Shown here piece by piece: positions 43,701-51,653 of a DNA stretch of 64,000 nucleotides. Position 1 is the first letter of the stretch; every line of letters starts with the position of its first letter. The notes beneath the pieces were generated by a model. It saw only the letters and a list, made by a program, of their open reading frames with translations. It did not search any database and was not told where the DNA came from. Source of the DNA: Ancylobacter defluvii (GTDB lineage: Bacteria; Pseudomonadota; Alphaproteobacteria; Rhizobiales; Xanthobacteraceae); assembly GCF_018390605.1 (NCBI RefSeq), contig NZ_JAHBGD010000005.1:496001-560000 (forward strand). The letters are read 5' to 3'. Position numbers and translations under genes: made by a program.

Positions 43701-46176
43701 GACGCTCGACGTGCCGGCCGGCGATTCGACCGTCACCTTCGATGTTGCGGCGAACTGGGCGCCCGGCGCCTATGCGCTCGCCTTCCTGCACCGCCCGCTC
43801 GACGTCGCCGCCGGCCGCAATCCCGGCCGCGCCATCGGCCTCGCCTGGTTCGGCGTCGACCGCGCGAAGCGGGTGCTGGAAGTGGCACTGGCCGCCCCCG
43901 AGCGCATCCGCCCGGAAACCACGCTGTCGGTGCCGGTCGAAGTGAAGGGGGCGGGCGCCGGCGAGGCTTATGTCACCCTCGCCCTCGTCGATGTCGGCAT
44001 CCTCAATCTCACCGGTTTCAAGACGCCGGATCCGGACGGCTTCTATCTCGGCCAGCGCCAGCTCGGGACGCAGGTGCGCGATTTCTACGGCCAGCTGATC
44101 GACGGCATGCAGGGCGCGCGCGGCCGGCTGCGCTCCGGCGGCGACGCCATGGATGGCGGCTTGCAGGCCGACCCGCCCACCCAACCGCCGCTGGCCTTGT
44201 TCTCCGGCCCGGTGAAGCTGGACGGGCAGGGCAGGGCGACCATCGATTTCGCCGTCCCCGCCTTCGACGGCACCGGCAAGCTGATGGCGGTGGCGTGGTC
44301 CGGTGAGGCGGTCGGCCATGGCGACAGGGATGTCGTCATCCGCGATCCCGTGGTCGCCACCACCACCCTGCCGCGCTTCCTCGGCGCCGGCGACCGCTCG
44401 ACGCTGAACCTCGCCCTCGACAATGTCGATGGCCCGGCCGGCGACTACACCCTGTCGCTGGTGACCGAGGGGCCGGTGAAGTTCGGCGCCGCCCCAGCGC
44501 GCGTCACGCTCGCCCAGGGCGCCCGCCAGAGCCTGCAAGTGCCGCTGGAAGGCACCGGTATCGGCCCGGCCAAGGTCTCCGTCCGCCTCGGCGGTCCGGA
44601 CGGCCTCGGCGTGGTGCGCGACTATGCGCTGGAGGTTCGCCCCGCCTACCCGTCGATCAGCCGCCGCAGCGTGACCGCGCTGGCTCCCGGTGCCTCGCTG
44701 ACGCTGAGCGGCGATCTCGTCGCCGATCTGGTGCCCGGCACCGGCCGGGTGACGGTCTCGGCCGGCGGCGATCCCGCCTTCGACGTGCCGGCGCTGATGG
44801 TGGCGCTCGACCGCTATCCCTTCGCCTGTTCCGAGCAGCTCACCAGCCGCGCCATGCCGCTGCTCTATGCCGCCGAGCTGGCCAAGGGTCTCGATCTGAA
44901 GAACGATCCCGACAAGACCATTCGCGACGCCATCGCCCGGCTGGTTGCCCGGCAGGGGTCGGACGGCTCCTTCGGCCTGTGGCAGGCCGGCGGCAACGAC
45001 CTGTTTCTCGATGCCTATGTCAGCGATTTCCTGACCCGCGCCCGCGAGCGCGGCTTCGCGGTGCCCGAGGTGCCGTTCCGCCTGGCGCTCGACCGGCTGC
45101 GCAACGCGCTGTCCTATGCCGGCGACGGCGCCACCGATGACGGCACCGCCTATGCGATCTATGTGCTGGCCCGCAACGGCCGCGCCCCGCTCGGCGACCT
45201 GCGCTACGTCGCCGATGCCAAGATGGCAGACGTGTCCTCGCCCTTCGCCCGCGGCAACATTGCCGCCGCCCTCGGCCTGCTCGGCGACAAGGGGCGGGCG
45301 GAGAAGGCTTTCGCCGCCGCGCTGGAGCTGCTGCCGGCGCAACCGGAGGCCGACCTGCTCGGCCGCGCCGATTTCGGCTCGCAGCTGCGCGACGCCGCCG
45401 GCGTGGCGACGCTCGCCGCCGAGGGCGGCTTCCCCGGCACGGCGCGCACCGCCCGCGCCCGCGCGGTGACCCTCGGAAATGAATCGGGACCGACCTCGAC
45501 GCAGGAGGATGCCTGGCTGCTGCTGGCCGCCCGCGCCGCCCGCGAGGGCAGGGGCGTCAGCCTCGACATCGACGGTTCGGCGCATTCCGGCCTGTTCGAA
45601 CGGATTTTCGAGCCATCTGCACTCACTGCACACCGCACCATACTGACCAATCGCGGTTCGGCGCCGGTCGATGTTGCCGTCTCCATCGACGGCCCGCCAT
45701 CCAGTCCCGAGCCCGCCGCCGCCAGCGGCTTCGCGCTCAAACGCTCCTATTTCGACCTCGCCGGCAACCCGGCCGACCCATCGAAGGTTCAACAAAATCA
45801 AAGTCTTGTTGTGGTTTTGGAGGCGCAGGAGGACGAATACGCCCCCTCGCAGGTGCTGCTCGTCGACTGGCTCCCCGCCGGTTTCGAGATCGACAATCCC
45901 GCTCTGGCGGTGGGTTCGGATGCCGGCGCCTTGTCCTGGCTGGGCGAAACCACCGAAGCCGCCCATGCCGAGTTCCGCGACACCCATTTCATGGCGGCGT
46001 TCGATCGCACCCAAGCCTCTGAAGAATCAAAGCTTTTGCGCGTTGCCTATATTGTCCGCGCCGTCTCGCCGGGCACATACGCCCACCCGCCGGCGACGGT
46101 GGAGGATATGTACCGCCCCGGCCGCTTTGCCCGCACCGGGGCCGGTACTTCGGTGGTGACGGAGCGTGGACGGTGA
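40798..46176 (+). CDS. Bacterial alpha-2-macroglobulin (YfhM-like)
   Basis: A 1792-residue protein. A Sec signal peptide (1 to about 30, ending AALAQ) has no lipobox Cys, unlike E. coli YfhM, so it is likely soluble in the periplasm. A Pro/Ala-rich linker and a TPR-like part (SAADLYARLVRLAPDDSGLWMR) follow, then the repeated MG domains. The thioester motif CSEQ (Cys1344-Glu1346-Gln1347) lies in PFACSEQLTSRAMPLLYA, within the alpha/alpha TED domain (QGSDGSFGLWQAGG). Such proteins trap attacking proteases and work with PbpC to mend peptidoglycan. ATG 40798 has GGGGAGAG upstream. The stop overlaps pbpC by 4 nt. Confidence 0.92.
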   Translation: MSAAVRPATLVRAFAAPLVLAFLAGAALAQGAPPKPPAPLPKSPVTAPATAPVTAPAKPAVSQPAAAQPAAEPALPKTYSRPDLVESARRLQALVDRNRAPLEKPAAQLRRDADAALQAGDARSAADLYARLVRLAPDDSGLWMRLSRALAKIKPNNDESADTFLDRATAAAFLAYRRATTRNQQADALYAIGHLYAERSLWRAALDTLNLALVVRDVPAERSYYDSLRAEQGFRMLDYTVDSEAANPRACVQFSEELAKGPVDFASFVALSGPGGAVDKPAVSVDGQQLCVEGLRHGEAYGLTIRAGLPSVIAAEKLQKAADLTIYVRDRKPGVRFTGRAYVLPRTGPRSIPVVTVNTSRVAVEVLRVSDRSLIPTALDGDFRRDLGSYDLSQLKDGQAELVFSGELETASPLNEDTTTAFPVDEAVGTLKPGVYVLAARPGGDAANPDDDYATRSAQWFVVSDLGMTALSGSDGLHVLVRALGSARPVANAEIRLLAKSNELLATARTDANGAALFDAAITRGTEGFAPAVVVARGEADDYAFLSLEDQAFDLTDRGVGGRAAPGRMDAFLTAERGVYRSGETVHLTALLRNPQVAAVAGVPLTLVLKRPDGVEDRRALVDDQGAGGRATAFELMAGAMTGTWRVDAYVDPRGAPVGSTTFLVEDYVPERLALELSTTAKQIAPGTPITVDVLGRWLFGPPATGLDVSGEIELKVAKERAGWPGWRFGRADDGFTAQREPLPEARVTDAAGKASLAAVLPSAPATGQPLEAEIFVELDEGGGRAIRRSLTLPVAPAGSGLGVKPLWSGSGPAEGTSAAVEVAFIDAGGKQQPAAGVAWTLYRIENRYQWYRVGNSWDFEPVQATRKVADGTLDLAADQPRRLEVPVEWGRYRLEVTSGAGATRLSTAVGFEAGWGGGATADAPDRLDLTLDKPLYAAGDKLNVHMASRTAGSATVLIVGDGVLAMRTLDVPAGDSTVTFDVAANWAPGAYALAFLHRPLDVAAGRNPGRAIGLAWFGVDRAKRVLEVALAAPERIRPETTLSVPVEVKGAGAGEAYVTLALVDVGILNLTGFKTPDPDGFYLGQRQLGTQVRDFYGQLIDGMQGARGRLRSGGDAMDGGLQADPPTQPPLALFSGPVKLDGQGRATIDFAVPAFDGTGKLMAVAWSGEAVGHGDRDVVIRDPVVATTTLPRFLGAGDRSTLNLALDNVDGPAGDYTLSLVTEGPVKFGAAPARVTLAQGARQSLQVPLEGTGIGPAKVSVRLGGPDGLGVVRDYALEVRPAYPSISRRSVTALAPGASLTLSGDLVADLVPGTGRVTVSAGGDPAFDVPALMVALDRYPFACSEQLTSRAMPLLYAAELAKGLDLKNDPDKTIRDAIARLVARQGSDGSFGLWQAGGNDLFLDAYVSDFLTRARERGFAVPEVPFRLALDRLRNALSYAGDGATDDGTAYAIYVLARNGRAPLGDLRYVADAKMADVSSPFARGNIAAALGLLGDKGRAEKAFAAALELLPAQPEADLLGRADFGSQLRDAAGVATLAAEGGFPGTARTARARAVTLGNESGPTSTQEDAWLLLAARAAREGRGVSLDIDGSAHSGLFERIFEPSALTAHRTILTNRGSAPVDVAVSIDGPPSSPEPAAASGFALKRSYFDLAGNPADPSKVQQNQSLVVVLEAQEDEYAPSQVLLVDWLPAGFEIDNPALAVGSDAGALSWLGETTEAAHAEFRDTHFMAAFDRTQASEESKLLRVAYIVRAVSPGTYAHPPATVEDMYRPGRFARTGAGTSVVTERGR

Positions 46177-48254
46177 GCGAAAATCCACGCCCGCTGTGGC
46201 AGCGCTGCATGGCCGGCGGCGTGCTCGCGGGCGTGATTTTCGCTGCCGGATCATATGCTTGGCTGGCCGGCGTCCGTGCGGCGGCGCCGCCGCTGCCGGC
46301 CATCGCTACCTCGGTCGAAGTGCTGGACCGCGACGGCAGGCTGCTGCGCCCCTTCGCTTTGCCGGACGGCCGCTGGCGCCTCGCCGCCGATCCATCCCTT
46401 GTGGACCGGCGTTATATCGACATGCTAATCGCTTATGAAGACAAGCGCTTTTACGATCATAGCGGGGTCGATCCGCTGGCGCTCCTGCGCGCCGCCTGGC
46501 AATTCGTCAGCCATGGCCGCATCGTCTCGGGCGGCTCGACCCTGACCATGCAGGTCGCCCGCCTGCTGGAGCCGCGACCGGACCGGACTCTAAAGGCGAA
46601 ACTCGCGGAAATGCGCCGTGCCATTGAGCTGGAAGCGCGGTTCAGCAAGGCCGAAATCCTGAAGCTTTACATGACTTTGGCGCCGTTTGGCGGCAATCTC
46701 GAAGGCGTGCGGGCCGCCAGTCTCGCCTATTTCGGCAAGGAGCCGCGCCGCTTGTCGCTCGCCGAGGCCGCCCTGTTGGTCGCGCTACCGCAGGCGCCGG
46801 AGGCCCGCCGTCCCGATAGGCAGGCTTCGGCTGCCGGCTCCGGCCGGCGCCGTGTCATCGAGCGCCTTGAAAAGGCTGGCCTATTCGGTGGCCCGGAAGC
46901 GCGTTTCGCCCTTGCCGCCGATCTCCCCGAGAGGCGCCGCGAACTGCCGAGCCTGGCCTTTCACGCCGCGGAGGCGGCACGCCGCGAACGTCCTGCCGCC
47001 CCTGTCCACCGGCTCGCCATCGAGGCGGCCGTGCAGGAGCGGCTGGAGGCGCTTGCCGCCGAACGTGCCGCGACACTGGAGCCCGGCGTGTCGCTGGCCA
47101 TGGTCGTCATCGACAATGCCTCCGGCGAGGTCCTGGCGCGGGTCAGCGGCAGCGATCGGCAAAACCGCGCGCGCGCCGGCGCCGTTGATCTGACGCGCGC
47201 CCTGCGCTCGCCTGGATCGACGCTTAAGCCCTTGATTTATGGAATGGCTTTCGAGGACGGTCTTGTTCATCCCGAGACGCTGATCGAGGATCGGCCGATG
47301 CGTTTCGGCGCCTATCGACCGCGCAATTTCGATCTCGACTATCAAGGCGTGGTCTCGGTGAAGCGGGCGCTGCAAATGTCGCTCAACGTGCCGGCAGTGG
47401 CGCTGCTGCAGGCGGTGGGGCCGCAGCGGCTTGCCAGCCGGCTGGACGCCGCAGGCACCGAATTGCGGTTGCCGCCGGGAGACGTGCCGGGGTTGGCGGT
47501 CGGTCTGGGGGGCGCCGGAGTGACTCTCGAAGGCCTCGCCGCCCTTTATGCCGCCATCGGCAATGGCGGCGTCGCGCATCCCCCTAGCCGGCGACTGGAC
47601 GACGCGGTGGTGCAGCAAGGTATTGAAAGAAGAAGGATTTTGTCGCCGGTTGCCAGCTGGTACCTGGCTCAGGCACTCTCTGGCGCCCCGCCGCCCCGCA
47701 ATGTGCGCGGTGGCCTGATCGCCTTCAAGACCGGTACGTCTTTCGGCTATCGCGATGCCTGGTCGGTCGGGTTCGACGGGCGCCGCACGGTAGCCGTGTG
47801 GATCGGTCGGCCGGATGGCCAGCCGGTGCCGGGCATGATCGGACGGGAGAGGGCGGCGCCATTGCTGTTCGACGCTTTCGCCCGGCTGGCGTCGCGTCCT
47901 GCGCCGCTGTTGCCGCCTCCGCGAGATGCGCTGATGGCTAAGAACAACGAGCTGCCGCCGCCATTGCGCCGTTTCCGCGACGGTGACGCCCCTACCGGGA
48001 CGGCAAGCGGACCACGTATCGCCTTCCCACCACCGGGAGCGACGCTCGATATCGAGCCATCGGATCCGGTCGCCCTGAAGGCGCGCGGCGGGGAGGTGCT
48101 GAGTGTGTTGATCGACGGCGTACCTGCCGGCATAACTGATGCCGCCGGGGTCTTCCTGTGGCAGCCGGCCCGCGAGGGCTTTGTCCGGCTGACGGTTATG
48201 GACGCTGCCGGTTTATCCGACAGCGTATCCATTCGCCTGCGTGTGAGCCGCTAG
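46173..48254 (+). CDS. pbpC: Penicillin-binding protein 1C
   Basis: A 693-residue bifunctional PBP starting at GTG 46173 (GTGA overlap). One N-terminal membrane helix is at about 12-32. The GT51 glycosyltransferase has catalytic Glu89 in AYEDKRFYDHSG and GGSTLTMQ; the transpeptidase has Ser349-x2-Lys352 (GSTLKP), SLN (QMSLNVP) and Lys519-Thr-Gly (FKTGTS). The C-terminal BiPBP_C domain (FPPPGATLDIEP) is complete. It works with the alpha-2-macroglobulin encoded upstream, to which it is translationally coupled. Confidence 0.95.
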   Translation: MSENPRPLWQRCMAGGVLAGVIFAAGSYAWLAGVRAAAPPLPAIATSVEVLDRDGRLLRPFALPDGRWRLAADPSLVDRRYIDMLIAYEDKRFYDHSGVDPLALLRAAWQFVSHGRIVSGGSTLTMQVARLLEPRPDRTLKAKLAEMRRAIELEARFSKAEILKLYMTLAPFGGNLEGVRAASLAYFGKEPRRLSLAEAALLVALPQAPEARRPDRQASAAGSGRRRVIERLEKAGLFGGPEARFALAADLPERRRELPSLAFHAAEAARRERPAAPVHRLAIEAAVQERLEALAAERAATLEPGVSLAMVVIDNASGEVLARVSGSDRQNRARAGAVDLTRALRSPGSTLKPLIYGMAFEDGLVHPETLIEDRPMRFGAYRPRNFDLDYQGVVSVKRALQMSLNVPAVALLQAVGPQRLASRLDAAGTELRLPPGDVPGLAVGLGGAGVTLEGLAALYAAIGNGGVAHPPSRRLDDAVVQQGIERRRILSPVASWYLAQALSGAPPPRNVRGGLIAFKTGTSFGYRDAWSVGFDGRRTVAVWIGRPDGQPVPGMIGRERAAPLLFDAFARLASRPAPLLPPPRDALMAKNNELPPPLRRFRDGDAPTGTASGPRIAFPPPGATLDIEPSDPVALKARGGEVLSVLIDGVPAGITDAAGVFLWQPAREGFVRLTVMDAAGLSDSVSIRLRVSR

Positions 48255-48258
48255 TAGT

Positions 48259-48465
48259 TCAGCGACCGGCAACGGCGGCGCGGGCGATGTCCTGACGGGT
48301 CAGGCCGCGGCGGGCGAGAGCGACGTCGGACAGGCGCGACAGGGCTTCATAACGCTGCGCTATACGACGACCTTCGCCAACCGCCTCGAAGAAGGCAGCA
48401 ACCGACTCGACGACGCGAGAGAAGAAGTCCGGAGAGGTATGACGGGAAAGCGACACGGTGCTCAT
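48259..48465 (-). CDS. DUF1127 family small protein
   Basis: A 68-residue protein with a C-terminal DUF1127 motif: RRIAQRYEALSRLSDVALARRGLTRQDIARAAV. Arg-rich DUF1127 proteins in alphaproteobacteria bind RNA or affect phosphate and carbon responses and RNA turnover. The N-terminal half is amphipathic (VVESVAAFFEAVGEG). A clear ribosome site (AGGAGGC) lies upstream. It is convergent with pbpC, only 4 nt from its stop. Confidence 0.85.
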   Translation of the reverse strand: MSTVSLSRHTSPDFFSRVVESVAAFFEAVGEGRRIAQRYEALSRLSDVALARRGLTRQDIARAAVAGR

Positions 48466-48942
48466 GGGAGCCTCCTGTTAAAGGCATTCTGTATGCCAGG
48501 GAATATAGAGGCTTTGGTGCGATGCAGAAGGCGGCATGCTGCATGACAGCACTGAGCAGGGCGCATGCCGCTGCGTGATGTGGACGGGCTACAAACCACG
48601 TCGAAAGCCGCCGAATAGGTGACGGAAGCCATAAAAAGGTAATTTAAAACCGTCTAATCTTGGAGTCATGCATCTTTCGCGTATGCCGCATGAGGATTTG
48701 TCATGCGTCAGGCGCGGCCATTGCGGGCCGGAATTGAAAGGCGAGCACAAGGCTCGATTGTCATCCGCCCGGAACGGGAGGGTGCCTCTCACTGTTTCCG
48801 GGACAATTGGCGACTTTGTTCGAGAGGGGGTAGACCGGCGCGGCGGGAAGCGCTATATGCCCCTCCGTTCGCCGGACGGCTTGCACAGCCGACTGCCGAT
48901 CTTGGGACGGTGCCGAAAAGGCGTTTGTCCTCAGGAGCTTGG
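48466..48942. other. Gene-free stretch before tRNA-Gln, with inverted repeat
   Basis: 477 bp with no convincing gene; the frames of 84-94 codons here look like chance. It holds a 9-bp inverted repeat GCGGCATGC (48531-48539) / GCATGCCGC (48563-48571) and the promoter region of the DUF1127 gene, with TATATT (minus strand) near 48503 as a possible -10 element. The tRNA promoter should be at its right end. Confidence 0.5.
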
Positions 48943-49016
48943 TGGGGGATAGTTTAACGGTAGAACTGCGGACTCTGACTCCGTTAGTCCTGGTTCGAAT
49001 CCAGGTCCCCCAGCCA
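48943..49016 (+). tRNA. tRNA-Gln (anticodon CTG)
   Basis: A 74-nt cloverleaf including encoded CCA. The acceptor stem is TGGGGGA / TCCCCCA with discriminator G and CCA, the anticodon stem GCGGA / TCCGT encloses loop CTCTGAC with anticodon CTG, and the T arm is CCTGG-TTCGAAT-CCAGG. It reads CAG codons. tRNA genes are common integration sites, and the region to the right is accessory in nature; no repeat of its 3' end was found in the window. Confidence 0.97.
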
Positions 49017-49192
49017 ACCGATTAATCAAGCAAAATCAATAAGTTGATCGAGGCGAGGCGCCGCAAATTGGTGCCTTCATGTCGCGTCTTGTTGCAAATC
49101 GCTTTCCTTGATTTCCAACGGTTTCCGATGGCATGCGGCGAGTCCACGCGACATGAAATGCAACATGACGCGACACGGGAATCGTCTGGCGC

Positions 49193-49429
49193 TCAAGGCA
49201 GAAGCACCGTGTCTTCCTTCGGAAATCGGCAATCCTCATAGACCAGCCGCGCCCGAAGCGTGGGCGCGAAGATAGCGCCGACGGCGACGCCGCCTGTCTC
49301 CGGTCTCAAGCGAACATCGCTTGTGATCGAGATCGATGGGAATCGATCGACCGGGTAGAGCTCCGCGGGAGCCGCCTTGATCTCGGCAACCGCGGCATGG
49401 ATCCGCTGTTCAAGGGGGAGGATAGGCAT
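49193..49429 (-). CDS. Small hypothetical protein of the island
   Basis: A 78-residue acidic protein (LPLEQRIHAAVAEIKAAPAELYPVDRFPS, then RLRPETGGVAVGAIFAPTLRARLVYEDC). It has no signal or membrane segment and no recognised domain. It is divergent from the XRE gene and could share its operator. The coding status is likely but not certain. Confidence 0.5.
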   Translation of the reverse strand: MPILPLEQRIHAAVAEIKAAPAELYPVDRFPSISITSDVRLRPETGGVAVGAIFAPTLRARLVYEDCRFPKEDTVLLP

Positions 49430-49490
49430 GCCACCGGCGTTTGCCGGCGCGACATGTGCTTTGCTCCGAGAGCGTTAAGATGATATCAAT

Positions 49491-49523
49491 GATATCGACT
49501 TAATCGTCGGCTAAGTCAATATC
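49491..49523. promoter_or_regulatory. Operator-like inverted repeat before the XRE gene
   Basis: GATATCGACTTA and TAAGTCAATATC form a 12-bp inverted repeat with one mismatch around ATCGTCGGC. It ends 14 nt before the XRE start. This is a likely autoregulatory site, also placed to act on the divergent small gene. Confidence 0.6.
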
Positions 49524-49537
49524 AAAGTTATCAACTC

Positions 49538-49786
49538 ATGCTCGATGCATCCCAACTTCGTGCCGCTCGCGCCTTGCTGGGCTGGTCGCAAGACAAGCTT
49601 GCGGAGCAATCCGGAGTGTCAAAGCCCACTATTGCCCGGCTGGAGCTACGCGACGGCGAGATCGGAGGGTACGCGGCGACCCGCGATAAGCTGATCGCAG
49701 CCCTTGAGGCCGCGGGTGTTGTGTTCCAGGGCGACGGGGAGGTCGTCCAGGGCGGGCCGGGTGTTCGGCTCCGCAAAGAAGCCTGA
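49538..49786 (+). CDS. XRE family (lambda repressor-like) regulator
   Basis: An 82-residue DNA-binding protein made almost only of an HTH_3 domain: QLRAARALLGWSQDKLAEQSGVSKPTIARLELRDGE, then DKLIAALEAAGVVFQGDGE. Such single-domain XRE proteins are typical of prophages and plasmids and repress their own promoter. The downstream gene begins 3 nt after its stop and should be under the same control. A dyad lies just upstream. Confidence 0.88.
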   Translation: MLDASQLRAARALLGWSQDKLAEQSGVSKPTIARLELRDGEIGGYAATRDKLIAALEAAGVVFQGDGEVVQGGPGVRLRKEA

Positions 49787-49789
49787 CGA

Positions 49790-50242
49790 ATGGGACGGCT
49801 CTGGAAATTAATCGATCAGTGGCGGGACGATCGGACGAGGCGAGAGCAACTGCTCGACGAACTGGATCGGCTCGATGCGCTCTATGAGCCCGATTTGAAG
49901 GCCGCAGGCCGGCCGGGTTCCGATGCCTATGAATCGCTTGCGGCGGGTCTCCAGGCAGAGAGCGAGCCCTATCTGGAAGAGCTTTTCGGTATCGAGACGC
50001 GACAGCGCATTCGGACAGCGCGTCGCTGGGGCGTTCCCATACCCCCGCGTCCCTATGGGCACGAAGGAGACCATTACTGGGAACGCTCTCGGTACGGCGA
50101 ATGGGTTCTCACCGACGAAGGACACAAGCACCTCCGGAGGGAAACCGCCGTCGAGGTGGAGACCTTCGCGAAGCCCTGGCTATCATGGATCGCGATCATC
50201 ATCAGCGTCGTCAGCCTCGTGGTTGCGGCAGTGTTCAAATAG
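49790..50242 (+). CDS. Hypothetical protein with C-terminal membrane helix
   Basis: A 150-residue protein, 3 nt after the XRE gene. The N-terminal part is charged and helical (LIDQWRDDRTRREQLLDELDRLDALYEPDLKAAGRPG), with tyrosine-rich turns (HEGDHYWERSRYGEWVLTDEGHKHLRR) in the middle. The last 22 residues form one hydrophobic helix (WLSWIAIIISVVSLVVAAVF), a tail anchor. No named family is recognised. The link to the XRE gene suggests an accessory module function such as immunity or stress. Confidence in coding is good. Confidence 0.7.
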   Translation: MGRLWKLIDQWRDDRTRREQLLDELDRLDALYEPDLKAAGRPGSDAYESLAAGLQAESEPYLEELFGIETRQRIRTARRWGVPIPPRPYGHEGDHYWERSRYGEWVLTDEGHKHLRRETAVEVETFAKPWLSWIAIIISVVSLVVAAVFK

Positions 50243-50350
50243 TGTGTTCCCCCAGTATCCCCGCAACACCCCTCAGAGCGGCGCATAGTTTCTTCGCTTA
50301 GATCTGTTTGGTAATTTCGACCCTCCAGTGAAGTTTCGTGAGACTGATTC

Positions 50351-51213
50351 ATGGCGGACGGGGGTCCGAAAAAGCACCATTTTGTACCGCAAATGTTGCT
50401 GAGGCGCTTTGCTGACAGTGATGAGAAATTCCATCATTTCAGTCGTCATCGTGTCGATGTAGCTCCTATGCATATTGGGAACGTATTCTGCCAAAACCAC
50501 CTGTATGCCCTACAGAAATCAGACGATGAACGGGATATTACTCTTGAAAAGGCGTTTGGGGAGATGGAAGGAATTATTTCTCCATTCCTTGATTTACTTG
50601 TGCCGTCAATATTATCGCGAAATTACCCCAATCTCCGCCAACGGGAACGTGAGGCACTTGCATTTTTCTCTATCAGCAATGGCGACGTGTTCCAGATTTT
50701 CACGAACAGATCATGGGAATCGAGGAAAGTTTTGCCGCAATCAAAGGAGAAATCTCACAGTTTGAGGCCGATTTCCGACCATTGACGCAAAAAGAGAGGG
50801 GTCATTTTTTTAACGTTCAGGCGGTAAGGCGATTTCGACAGTCCGCTCGCGTTCGTTCTCTGTCTTCTGCAAGCAAGAAAGTCGTGGGGGCACTACTCGG
50901 CAAGGGCCTGTATTTTGGCTTAACGCCGCCCAATAAAGCCTTTATTGTTGCCAGTCATCCAGTGCTGAAAATAATTCCAACGGGTGCCTCTAAAGAGCTC
51001 AATGATCCTATGGTTGAGGCATGGCTACCTATCCATCCAAATATTGTATTGGCGTTCGCAGGTAGTGAATTTCAACAAATCATCGTACAGTTAACAGAAA
51101 AGCATGTTCGCGATTACAACATCGTTGTTGCTCGACGGAGTACAGAATTTGCCTCAACGTCTCTGGCGCTAGTGAACTCGATCAAGCGTCATTGCGGGCT
51201 GCACCGGGGATAG
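50351..51213 (+). pseudogene. DUF4238 family protein with an internal frameshift
   Basis: The frame from ATG 50351 reads MADGGPKKHHFVPQMLLRRFADS and later NVFCQNHLYALQKSDDE, both DUF4238 marks, up to REREALAFF. Just after a T5 tract at 50663-50667 similarity moves to the -1 frame, where FLYQQWRRVPDFHEQIMGIEES continues the family pattern (LAxFxxxQxxRxPxF) and runs to 51213 with FIVASHPVLKIIPTG and WLPIHPNIVLAFAG. One missing T in the tract explains the break: a decay mutation, a sequencing error or recoding. The intact protein would have about 287 residues. The gene is clearly AT-richer than its neighbours, a sign of transfer. The function is unknown. Confidence 0.7.
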
Positions 51214-51639
51214 GCCCGGCGCAGTCTACGGAGCATCCTCCACAGGACCGTGTGGTTTCGATTATAGGCCATGCGGTATTGCCGCCAATGCACTCGATTG
51301 CAGGCGGGACAGCGGTTGCAGCGCCGCATCGTCAGATTCGGGATCGAGCCGCCGCAATCGACGCAACGAAGCGTGGCGGCGAGCTCGGCCCTGAATTTCT
51401 TCGTGGCCCGCGCGCTCTTGGCGGCCGCGCAGCATCGCTGGCTGCAGAACTTCTGCTCATCGCGAAGGAGATAGTGGGTGCGCCCGCACCAGGCGCAATC
51501 CGCTTCCGGCAGCGACCAGCCCAACCACAGCGCGAAGCACCTGTTCGGCGCGGGAGGACGGCTTCGGCACATCGCGCCAGTCGCCGCCGGTAGGGAAGTG
51601 GAAGCGGTTGGCGGACGTCTCTTCTGGGACGAGGCGCAT
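51189..51639 (-). pseudogene. Zinc-ribbon-like protein, frameshifted
   Basis: On the minus strand the frame from ATG 51639 reads MRLVPEETSANRFHFPTGG and DWRDVPKPSSRAEQVLR. The adjacent frame continues with LWLGWSLPEADCAWCG and DEQKFCSQRCCAAAKSARAT, then CVDCGG and RCNRCPACNRVHW, ending at 51189. One extra base near 51540 explains the switch. The cysteine pairs CxWCG/FCSQRC and CxxC/CxxC indicate one or two zinc-binding sites. If no frameshift is assumed, the 127-codon frame from ATG 51572 is the intact alternative. It overlaps the DUF4238 end by 25 nt on the other strand. Confidence 0.5.
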
Positions 51640-51653
51640 GCGGGCGGGCCATC

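Noticed and set aside
40687-46014. A 1775-codon open frame on the minus strand opposite the alpha-2-macroglobulin gene
   Set aside because: It is a shadow of the high-GC codon pattern: low-complexity Gly/Arg/Ala/His-rich translation with no domain, while the plus strand has signal peptide, thioester and family motifs.
48668-48957. Frames of 84-94 codons before tRNA-Gln
   Set aside because: They overlap each other, have no recognisable composition or ribosome site, and one runs into the tRNA.
48990-49016. tRNA-Gln 3' end as an attachment site with a second copy marking the island's end
   Set aside because: I looked for a repeat of the 3' end at 51-53 kb and 59-63 kb and saw none, so no att pair is claimed.
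50660-50670. Programmed -1 frameshift in the DUF4238 gene
   Set aside because: The tract is T5C after GCA and does not form a full X-XXY-YYZ slippery heptamer, and no downstream stem was evident; decay or a sequencing slip is simpler.
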